Source: Gammaproteobacteria bacterium
GTDB taxonomy: Bacteria; Pseudomonadota; Gammaproteobacteria; SZUA-229
Direction of reading: 5' to 3'
DNA length: 10,362 nt
Assembly: GCA_016191795.1 (NCBI GenBank)
Contig: JACPVK010000136.1
Span: 1-10,362 of the forward strand
Shown here: in pieces, positions 1 through 5,244 of the stretch
Position numbering within the stretch: the first letter of the stretch is position 1
Layout of the letters: every line of letters starts with the position of its first letter
Notes under the pieces: generated by a model
Told to the model about the DNA's origin: nothing
What the model saw: only the letters and a program-made list of their open reading frames with translations
The model's database searches: none
Translations under genes and position numbers: made by a program

Positions 1-94
1 GACGATTCCATGGATGGAATCGGTAGAGTCGCGTCAGGAACGAAGACCGAGCAGTTGCCGAGAAGCGCGAGAGCGGCCTTTGCGTCAAGATTTT
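1..94. other. Non-coding stretch with a short hairpin, 3' of the first gene
   Basis: No convincing gene lies here. Bases 3-22 form an 8-bp perfect inverted repeat (CGATTCCA, 4-nt centre TGGA, TGGAATCG). The rest is rich in GC and purines and ends in a T-run at 91-96 on the plus strand. A plus-strand reading frame from base 14 exists, but its arginine-rich translation and overlap with the minus-strand gene make it unlikely to be real. The stretch has the look of a dispersed intergenic repeat cut by the window edge, but that is only an impression and would need a genome self-comparison. Confidence 0.35.
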
Positions 95-388
95 TTATTT
101 ACCAGGCTTCCACACACCCATAGCATCTTTCGGAGGTGGTGCCGCACGTTTTACTTTTTCCTGCTCCATATAGTCATACACATGATGCATAAAGCCGGAT
201 AAATCATGCAAGGCATCGTGCTTGTTCATCTGGGCATTGTCGTAAGATGACAACATCATACCGGCTGCTGCAACCAGATATTGCATGGCCAGCACATCGT
301 CGCTGCAACGTGCATCGTGTTTTTTCAGGGTGTCACGCAAGTCCTGCATTAATTGCGGTGAAAGCTGGAGGCCGTCTTCGTCGCTCAT
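95..388 (-). CDS. Small conserved-looking protein of unknown function (97 aa)
   Basis: I do not recognise this protein. The start is placed at the ATG read from 388 (MSDEDGLQLS...), because a GAGAG ribosome-binding site lies a few bases upstream. The frame stays open a further 16 codons upstream, but that stretch has no such signal. The product is soluble, with no signal peptide or membrane segment. Residues about 10-75 look helical, with a central stretch rich in Ala, Met and Leu (LAMQYLVAAAGMMLSSYDNA) and several His residues (HDALHDLSGFMHHVYDYM). The last 25 residues are basic and proline-rich (AAPPPK) and probably unstructured. It diverges from the YqfO-like gene across a 141-bp gap. Codon use resembles its neighbours. 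That it is a gene is fairly safe because of start signal, length and composition; no function is proposed. Confidence 0.7.
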   Translation of the reverse strand: MSDEDGLQLSPQLMQDLRDTLKKHDARCSDDVLAMQYLVAAAGMMLSSYDNAQMNKHDALHDLSGFMHHVYDYMEQEKVKRAAPPPKDAMGVWKPGK

Positions 389-529
389 TGTGTTTTCTCT
401 CGATTGATTCAAAAATATGTTGCTCAAATACACCAATAATTAACACATGCATTCACTGATTTTTTGATCTGCATGTGAACGAATGATTAATGAGAGCTGT
501 ATTCTACAGACATTAACCTGGAGATACCC
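389..529. promoter_or_regulatory. Divergent promoter region with an 8-bp inverted repeat
   Basis: This AT-rich gap separates two divergently read genes and should hold promoters for both. CACATGCA at 444-451 is repeated as its exact reverse complement TGCATGTG at 470-477, about 26 bp centre to centre, which suits a dimeric regulator or a looped operator. A TTGATC hexamer at 464-469 is a weak -35 candidate for the plus-strand gene. No good -10 lies at the right distance, so I do not call exact promoters. A second small palindrome, CTGTA-TTC-TACAG, lies at 497-509, just upstream of the ribosome-binding site GGAG (520-523). Confidence 0.4.
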
Positions 530-841
530 ATGTACAAAATCGGTATTTTTATTCCTGCCACACATCTGGAAGCCGTGAAAATGGCCATGTTTGCCGCCGG
601 TGCCGGACGCATAGGCCATTATGATTGCTGTGCCTGGCAGACCGCCGGGCAAGGCCAGTTCCGGCCCTTGCAGGACAGCCAGCCTTTTATCGGCCAGCAA
701 GGGGTCATAGCAACCGTGGAAGAGTATCGAGTCGAAATGGTGTGTGAAGAATCCCTTATCCGTGCCGTGATAGCCGCCATGAAACGGGCACATCCCTACG
801 AAACACCCGCGTATGATGTATGGCAACTGGTCGATGTCTAA
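530..841 (+). CDS. YqfO-family protein (stand-alone NIF3 insert domain, CutA/PII-like fold)
   Basis: The 103-residue product resembles the small insert domain found inside bacterial NIF3/YqfO dinuclear-metal proteins, here encoded alone. Diagnostic features are GAGRIGHYDCCAW (about 24-36), GQGQFRPL (40-47), the VEEYRVEM strand (63-70) and the closing HPYETPAYDVW (88-98). The family is widespread in proteobacteria. The fold is ferredoxin-like, related to CutA/PII, and probably trimerises, but the biochemical role is not settled. The metal-binding halves of NIF3 are absent, so a NIF3 hydrolase activity should not be inferred. The start is the ATG at 530, with GGAG at 520-523 six bases upstream. 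The DUF302 gene follows after 41 bp on the same strand, so co-transcription is likely. The gene is complete. Confidence 0.85.
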   Translation: MYKIGIFIPATHLEAVKMAMFAAGAGRIGHYDCCAWQTAGQGQFRPLQDSQPFIGQQGVIATVEEYRVEMVCEESLIRAVIAAMKRAHPYETPAYDVWQLVDV

Positions 842-844
842 CAT

Positions 845-870
845 GTTAAAATGCGCCAACTCATTTTAAC
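845..870 (+). promoter_or_regulatory. Perfect 9-bp hairpin between the YqfO-like and DUF302 genes
   Basis: GTTAAAATG (845-853) pairs perfectly with CATTTTAAC (862-870) around an 8-nt loop. It begins four bases after the stop codon of the upstream gene and ends directly before the ribosome-binding site GGGAG (872-876) of the DUF302 gene. There is no T-run after it, so it is not a standard intrinsic terminator. In mRNA it could insulate or stabilise the two messages. In DNA the AT-rich arms could instead be a regulator site. The structure is seen; the role is inference. Confidence 0.5.
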
Positions 871-882
871 CGGGAGATCAAC

Positions 883-1272
883 ATGTACAGCTTTAGCACC
901 AATTTAAAAACCACCATGGCCGATGCCGATACCAAAGTGCGCGCCGCATTAATGGAAGAAGGCTTCGGCGTATTGACTGAAATCGATGTGCAAAAGGTGA
1001 TGAAAGCCAAACTCAATATTGATCGCAGCGGCTACAAGATTCTGGGCGCCTGCAATCCGAATTACGCACATCAGGCCATTGATGCAGATCCGGATATCGG
1101 ATTGTTACTGCCATGCAATGTACTGTTGCGCGAAGAAGCCAATGGCACCATCACGGTCGGTTTTATGGACCCGGCTGCGGTATTAAATCTGGTGGGTGAA
1201 AACAAAATCATTAATCAGGTAGCCCCGGTGGTACGCGAAAAACTGATGAAGGTCTGTAAAAACCTCAAGTAA
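883..1272 (+). CDS. DUF302 domain protein
   Basis: The 129-residue product is a single DUF302 domain (TT1751-like fold), typical in length. Family hallmarks are the LGACNPNYAHQAI block (about 54-66) and the following IGLLLPCNVLLREE (72-85), which carry the two conserved cysteines C57 and C78. The early region FGVLTEIDVQKVMKAKL (28-44) also matches the family. There is no signal peptide, so it is probably cytoplasmic. The molecular function of DUF302 is unknown, and nothing in this neighbourhood settles it. The start ATG at 883 has GGGAG at 872-876. The gene sits 41 bp behind the YqfO-like gene and converges on rnhA, with a repeat-filled gap between. Confidence 0.9.
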   Translation: MYSFSTNLKTTMADADTKVRAALMEEGFGVLTEIDVQKVMKAKLNIDRSGYKILGACNPNYAHQAIDADPDIGLLLPCNVLLREEANGTITVGFMDPAAVLNLVGENKIINQVAPVVREKLMKVCKNLK

Positions 1273-1285
1273 CATTGTATTACCT

Positions 1286-1307
1286 TGTGGGAGCGGGCCA
1301 TGCCCGC
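1286..1307 (+). repeat. REP-like palindrome, GTGG head (left member of an inverted pair)
   Basis: GTGG at 1287-1290 is followed by a palindrome with arms GCGGGC (1293-1298) and GCCCGC (1302-1307). Its near-exact reverse complement (21 of 22 bases) is at 1563-1584, so the two form an inverted pair enclosing 255 bp of other repeats. A GTRG tetranucleotide at the foot of the stem is the known hallmark of REP sequences mobilised by RAYT (Y1) transposases. Confidence 0.7.
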
Positions 1308-1333
1308 CCGCTACTACAGTTTATGTTTAGCAA

Positions 1334-1354
1334 GGTGGGCAGTGCCCACCCTAC
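1334..1354 (-). repeat. Single REP-like palindrome, GGTGGGCA stem with GTAG head
   Basis: GGTGGGCA (1334-1341) and TGCCCACC (1343-1350) are perfect arms around one base. The following CTAC (1351-1354) gives a GTAG head when read on the minus strand. It is a different stem family from the flanking elements, and no partner copy is seen in this window. Confidence 0.6.
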
Positions 1355-1374
1355 GCCACTCAGGTTGCCACCTC

Positions 1375-1447
1375 TGTAGGTCGGTCTTCAGACCGACTCT
1401 TTTTCTCAATGCCTGCATAGAAGCGTCGGTCTGAAGACCGACCTACA
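1375..1447. repeat. Inverted REP doublet, GTCGGNCT stem family (copy 1)
   Basis: Two 18-bp palindromes in opposite orientation lie at 1380-1397 (GTCGGTCTTCAGACCGAC) and 1425-1442 (GTCGGTCTGAAGACCGAC), 27 bp apart. Each is preceded, reading inward from the outside, by a TGTAG head (1375-1379, and 1443-1447 on the other strand). This is the BIME/REPIN arrangement. Two more doublets of the same family lie between fumC and purB. Confidence 0.8.
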
Positions 1448-1470
1448 AACACAAAACCGAAAAAATATTT

Positions 1471-1540
1471 TATTTGCGTTCATTTGCGTTCATTTGCGTT
1501 CATTTGCGTTCATTTGCGTTTATTTGCGTTTATTTGCGGA
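1471..1540. repeat. Tandem array of seven 10-bp units (YATTTGCGTT)
   Basis: Seven contiguous 10-bp units run from 1471 to 1540. Units 2-5 are CATTTGCGTT. Units 1 and 6 are TATTTGCGTT. Unit 7 is TATTTGCGGA. The period is close to one helical turn, so the G/C-containing core of each unit faces the same side of the DNA. The same unit forms both ends of the 261-bp element at 4957-5217, so the array is probably an expanded end of that element family and not a random microsatellite. No spacers separate the units, so it is not a CRISPR array. Confidence 0.85.
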
Positions 1541-1562
1541 CTCATTCTTTTATATTTTTGTC

Positions 1563-1584
1563 GCGGGCAAGGCCCGCTCCCACA
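1563..1584 (-). repeat. REP-like palindrome, GTGG head (right member of the inverted pair)
   Basis: Arms GCGGGC (1563-1568) and GCCCGC (1572-1577) are followed by TCCCACA, giving a GTGG head on the minus strand. It is the inverted partner of 1286-1307. It ends 11 bp before the rnhA stop codon on the minus-strand gene. Together the hairpins could end or protect both converging transcripts, but no T-run makes them classical terminators. Confidence 0.7.
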
Positions 1585-1594
1585 TTGACATGGA

Positions 1595-2059
1595 TTAATT
1601 TTCTACACGTCCATTCGCCAGTTCATCAATCCCCCGATTCGCCAGCACATCAGCACGCTCGTTTTCGGCATGACCGCTATGCCCTTTCACCCAATGCCAT
1701 TTGACTTCATGGCGTATTCGGGCGGCATCCAGTCGCTGCCATAAATCAACATTTTTCACCGGCTGCCTGCTCGCGGTTTTCCAGCCTTTGGCTTTCCAGT
1801 TATCTATCCACTCGGTAATGCCCTGCATCACATATTTGGAATCGGTATACAGTTTGACTTCGCAGTGACGGCTGAGCGATTCCAGCCCGGCGATCGCCGC
1901 CATCAGTTCCATACGATTATTGGTCGTCATGGCCTCACCACCACACAATTCCTTTTCGTGGCCACCATAACGCAGCAACACACCCCATCCGCCTGGGCCG
2001 GGATTGCCGCGGCAGGCGCCATCGGTATACATTTCAACGTGTTGTTTTGCGACATTCAT
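1595..2059 (-). CDS. rnhA: Ribonuclease HI
   Basis: RNase HI cuts the RNA strand of RNA-DNA hybrids (R-loops, Okazaki primers) in the cytoplasm. The 154-residue product has the full-length bacterial fold. The acidic catalytic set is D13 (YTDGACRGNPG), E51 (NNRMELMA), D73 (LYTDSKYV) and D137 (NERADVLA), with H127 in KGHSGH. These equal E. coli D10, E48, D70, D134 and H124 with a constant +3 offset. The basic handle region with its WKAKGWK segment (88-94) is also present. The start ATG is read from 2059; its ribosome-binding site is poor. In E. coli rnhA lies near mltD and dnaQ. Here it diverges directly from mltD, and dnaQ is not adjacent on the downstream side. Confidence 0.97.
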   Translation of the reverse strand: MNVAKQHVEMYTDGACRGNPGPGGWGVLLRYGGHEKELCGGEAMTTNNRMELMAAIAGLESLSRHCEVKLYTDSKYVMQGITEWIDNWKAKGWKTASRQPVKNVDLWQRLDAARIRHEVKWHWVKGHSGHAENERADVLANRGIDELANGRVEN

Positions 2060-2099
2060 AGGTGATTAATCCGATATTCATCATGCAAACAGGGGGGCT

Positions 2100-3818
2100 T
2101 TGAATTACACTCAGCAACATTGTAAACGTATGCTCATTATAATTTTAGAAAAAGTTGGCAAGACATTGATTTATAAAACTTCAAAAACAAAAAGCTATCC
2201 CGGTATCTGGCTATTTTGCGGACTGCTCGCAGGAACAGTGGTAACCGGTTGCGCTACCACCGGCCCGGCAGCCTCGGCTATCGACACGACCGAAGCCATA
2301 CAGCCCAATACTCACATAGTGGGCAGCCTTTCCGAAGACATCACGACAGACGAATTTGCGATTAACCCCGAAGACTACCAAAACGAATACACCAATGTGT
2401 GGGACCGCTTGCGCGATGGCATGCAAATGGACGACCCGGACAATCACCCGCGCCTGCAGGCTGAACTCGACTGGTATGTCAGCCACGCGGATTACATGGC
2501 ACGTGTTATCGACCGTGCCGAACCTTTCATGCATTACATTTTGAATGAGCTGGAGGCACGCAACCTGCCTGCCGAGCTGGCGCTGCTGCCTATAGTCGAA
2601 AGCGCCTTTCAACCCTTTGCCTATTCCCATGGCCGCGCTGCCGGTATCTGGCAGTTCATTCCCTCCACCGGCAAACTCTACGGGCTAAAACAAAACTGGT
2701 GGTATGACGGTCGCCGGGATGTTTACGCATCCACCCAGTCGGCACTGCGTTATCTGGATAATCTCAACCGCGAATTCAATGACTGGTCCCACGCCCTGGC
2801 GGCTTACAACGCCGGTTCGGGTAATGTACGCAAGGCCATTAAGCGCAACCGCGCACAAAATAAAGAAATCGATTTCTGGAACCTGGATTTACCAAAAGAA
2901 ACCCAGGCTTATGTACCCAAACTAATGGCACTCAAGCGTATCGTTAGTGATCCCGAACGCTATGGCATCAGCCTGCGTTGCCTGCCGGACATTCCACAAT
3001 TCGAACGCGTTGATACCGGCTCACAACTGGATATAGCACTGGCTGCTGAACTGGCCGGCCTGAACATCGAAGAACTTTATCGCCTCAACCCCGGCTTCAA
3101 TCGCTGGGCGACTGACCCGGATGGCCCTCACTATTTGCTGGTGCCGGTTGATAACGCCGAACCATTCCGCCAGCAACTGGCCGAGCTGGAACCACAGGAT
3201 CGTATGCAATGGCAACGTCACCAGATCAGGCAGGGTGAAACCCTGAGCCAGATTGCTGATCGTTACGCGGTATCGATGGACAACCTCAAAACCATTAACA
3301 AGCTGCGTACCAACCACAGTATCCGTGCCGGCCAGTACCTGATGATTCCGGTGGCCAGCCGCAAACTCTCTGATTACCGCCTGAGCGCCGAGCAGCGCAA
3401 ACTAAGCCTGCAAAACACCCAGCGCAGCGGCACTAAAATCACTCACACCGTGCAGGCGGGCGACACCTTCTGGAGCCTGTCACGTCGCTATAACGTAGGG
3501 ACACAGGAAATCGCTCAATGGAATGGCATGGCCAGCCGCGACACCCTGGTCGCCGGCCAGAACCTGGTGATATGGAGCAAAGCCAGAACAGCCACACCAA
3601 CCACCACACCCAGAGCACGCGTCGATATTACCGGTGAAACCATACGCACCATTTCCTACAAAGTACGACATGGTGATTCACTCTATCGCATCGCACAAAA
3701 ATTCAACGTGGCGGTTAACGATCTGAAGCGCTGGAATACCATCGGTAATAAAATTTTAAGGCCTGGTACCGTACTCAAGCTGCATGTTGATATTACCGAC
3801 CAGATCACAGAAGGCTAG
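2100..3818 (+). CDS. mltD: Membrane-bound lytic murein transglycosylase D, three LysM domains
   Basis: Cleaves the MurNAc-GlcNAc bond of peptidoglycan non-hydrolytically, forming 1,6-anhydro-MurNAc; a lipoprotein of the periplasm. Numbering is from the TTG at 2100. A hydrophobic segment (36-49) ends in the lipobox V-T-G-C with lipidated C51. The SLT domain spans about 150-285, with catalytic E167 in LLPIVESAF, then GIWQFIPSTGK (182-192) and HALAAYNAGSGNV (231-243). LysM domains follow at about 374-418, 448-491 and 518-563. A degenerate LysM-like stretch lies at 303-350. E. coli MltD has two LysM domains and about 450 residues, so this is a longer form. The start is uncertain: TTG 2100 has a strong but close SD (AGGGGG), ATG 2130 has none, and TTG 2166 gives the most normal signal peptide (C at 29). 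The cNMP-rhodanese gene follows after 69 bp. Confidence 0.94.
   Translation: MNYTQQHCKRMLIIILEKVGKTLIYKTSKTKSYPGIWLFCGLLAGTVVTGCATTGPAASAIDTTEAIQPNTHIVGSLSEDITTDEFAINPEDYQNEYTNVWDRLRDGMQMDDPDNHPRLQAELDWYVSHADYMARVIDRAEPFMHYILNELEARNLPAELALLPIVESAFQPFAYSHGRAAGIWQFIPSTGKLYGLKQNWWYDGRRDVYASTQSALRYLDNLNREFNDWSHALAAYNAGSGNVRKAIKRNRAQNKEIDFWNLDLPKETQAYVPKLMALKRIVSDPERYGISLRCLPDIPQFERVDTGSQLDIALAAELAGLNIEELYRLNPGFNRWATDPDGPHYLLVPVDNAEPFRQQLAELEPQDRMQWQRHQIRQGETLSQIADRYAVSMDNLKTINKLRTNHSIRAGQYLMIPVASRKLSDYRLSAEQRKLSLQNTQRSGTKITHTVQAGDTFWSLSRRYNVGTQEIAQWNGMASRDTLVAGQNLVIWSKARTATPTTTPRARVDITGETIRTISYKVRHGDSLYRIAQKFNVAVNDLKRWNTIGNKILRPGTVLKLHVDITDQITEG
2136..2143. promoter_or_regulatory. Candidate -10 element(s) in the rnhA-mltD gap
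   Basis: ATTATAAT holds a perfect TATAAT on the plus strand (2138-2143) and another on the minus strand (2136-2141), placed to serve mltD and rnhA respectively. Neither has a recognisable -35 at 16-18 bp. If the plus-strand box is used, the mltD transcript starts near 2150 and translation must begin at the TTG at 2166, not further upstream. Confidence 0.25.
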
Positions 3819-3887
3819 TTTGTGTTATAGACTGGTCAAGCGGGTTTATAAAAAAACAAAACTTATCTGAGCTGCAAAGGTTTGCAA

Positions 3888-4955
3888 ATGAGTGAACACA
3901 TTGATGTCACACTGCTATCTCGCTACCAGCCACTTAATGCGCTGAATCCGGATAATTTACAGGAAGTTCTAAAACATGCCAAAGTTGAGGAAATTGCCGC
4001 CGGCAAAATACTTTTCAAAAAAGGTGACACGAATAACGCCCAGATTTATTTGCTGAAGGGCGACATCGAATTACTCGGCGACAGCGGTGTACTCAAAACC
4101 ATTAAAGCCGGCAGTACCGATGGACTTAACCCCATTGCACATATTTTACCGCGCACCATTACCGCAAAATCCAGAACCGATATAACTGTTTTCAAGGTTG
4201 ATGGCGACCTGGTTGACGTGATGCTTACCTGGGATCAAACCGGCAACTATCAGGTCAAGGAATTTGGCGTTGGCAGCGGTAGTGGCGAAGACGACTGGAT
4301 GAATCGCATTTTACAAACCGAGGCATTTCATCGCATCCCGCCTGCCAATATACAGGCCATATTCATGCGCATGCAGTCGGTACCGGTCAAAGCCGGCGAA
4401 CCCATTATCAAACAGGGTGAAGAAGGCGACTATTTTTACATCGTCAAAAAAGGCCGTTGTCTGGTAACACGCTCCATGCCCGATCAACCTCGCGGCATCA
4501 AACTGGCCGAACTAAAAGACGGCGACACCTTTGGTGAAGAAGCACTGATATCCAGCAGTAAACGCAATGCCACCGTTACCATGCTCACCGATGGCGTACT
4601 TAATCGTTTATCCAAAAAAGATTTTCTGGAATTACTCAACGAGCCCTTACTGAGCTGGGTAGATTTCGAACATGGACAAAATCTGGTCACCACAGGCCAG
4701 GCAGTATGGCTTGATGTGCGGTTACCGGCAGAACATGCGTCCGATGCCATCAGGAGAGGTGAACATATCCCACTGATTTTTTTACGCATGAAACTCAACA
4801 GTCTGGACACGAGTAAATCCTATATCGTGTATTGCGACACCGGTCGACGCAGCTCGGCCGCCTCTTATCTGCTTAACGAACGCGGCATTACCAGTTATGT
4901 GCTCAAGGATGGACTGGGTTCGGTGCCGGCGGATTTTAGAACGGCTAAAAGCTGA
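3888..4955 (+). CDS. Tandem cyclic-nucleotide-binding domains fused to a rhodanese domain
   Basis: The 355-residue product has three parts. Residues about 13-110 form a cNMP-fold domain whose phosphate-binding cassette is degenerate (GLNPIAHILPRTITAKS). Residues about 142-250 form a second cNMP domain with a good cassette, FGEEALISSSKRNATV (215-230), containing the Glu (E217) and Arg (R226) that contact cAMP or cGMP in PKA-type domains. Residues about 260-350 are a rhodanese domain with active-site loop CDTGRR; C316 would carry the persulfide. No DNA-binding helix-turn-helix is present, so this is not a CRP/FNR regulator. No membrane segments. The likely theme is nucleotide control of a sulfur-transfer or redox domain, but substrates are unknown. 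The start is the ATG at 3888, with AAAGG at 3876-3880; an in-frame TTG two codons earlier is less likely. It probably shares a transcript with mltD. Confidence 0.88.
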   Translation: MSEHIDVTLLSRYQPLNALNPDNLQEVLKHAKVEEIAAGKILFKKGDTNNAQIYLLKGDIELLGDSGVLKTIKAGSTDGLNPIAHILPRTITAKSRTDITVFKVDGDLVDVMLTWDQTGNYQVKEFGVGSGSGEDDWMNRILQTEAFHRIPPANIQAIFMRMQSVPVKAGEPIIKQGEEGDYFYIVKKGRCLVTRSMPDQPRGIKLAELKDGDTFGEEALISSSKRNATVTMLTDGVLNRLSKKDFLELLNEPLLSWVDFEHGQNLVTTGQAVWLDVRLPAEHASDAIRRGEHIPLIFLRMKLNSLDTSKSYIVYCDTGRRSSAASYLLNERGITSYVLKDGLGSVPADFRTAKS

Positions 4956-4956
4956 A

Positions 4957-5217
4957 AAAGATTTAACGCAAATGCGCCGCTCCTGCGCGTCATGCGCCTG
5001 CGGCATTCGCACTTCCATGTGCATCACGCAAATAAAAGAGCAAATAAGAGCGGAATAAATGATATGTATTGCAATACGGAACTGTTGTTCAAGCTGTTAA
5101 ATTAGGTTTTTCTTCTAATCTAGCCAAACTCGATATGGTGCTGGTTTAAAATCTTTGGAAAAATATATATTCGCGTTTATTTGCTCTTTTATTTGCGTTC
5201 ATTTGCGTTAAATCTTT
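4957..5217. mobile_element. 261-bp MITE-like element with long terminal inverted repeats, no coding capacity
   Basis: The ends are perfect inverted copies: AAAGATTTAACGCAAATG (4957-4974) and CATTTGCGTTAAATCTTT (5200-5217). A second, internal block of 22 bp at 5026-5047 is exactly inverted at 5177-5198. On the right the two blocks are one base apart. On the left they are separated by 51 bp (4975-5025) of GC-rich, hairpin-forming sequence. The arms are made of the ATTTGCG unit that also forms the array at 1471-1540. The AT-rich core (5048-5176) has no open gene. The element starts one base after the stop codon of the cNMP-rhodanese gene and fills the gap before the converging HD-GYP gene. I see no obvious target duplication. 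Confidence 0.6.
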
Positions 5218-5244
5218 GCCTTTATGCTTTACCATTAATACAGA

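Noticed and set aside
14..202. Plus-strand reading frame of 62 codons at the window start
   Set aside because: Its second half overlaps the better-supported minus-strand gene, and the translation is arginine-rich with no recognisable pattern; likely a shadow.
497..509. LexA (SOS) box, because of CTGT...ACAG
   Set aside because: The spacing is CTGT-N5-ACAG; the proteobacterial LexA site needs CTGT-N8-ACAG.
440..859. Minus-strand frame of 139 codons
   Set aside because: It lies antisense to the YqfO-family gene, which has clear family motifs and a ribosome-binding site.
1471..1540. CRISPR array
   Set aside because: Units are contiguous 10-mers with no spacers and no cas genes nearby.
5060..5145. 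Possible C-terminal remnant of a GxxExxY-type or other gene in the core of the 261-bp element
   Set aside because: A short open stretch with a vaguely similar hydrophobic pattern is present, but it is too short and too loose a match to support a gene remnant by eye.
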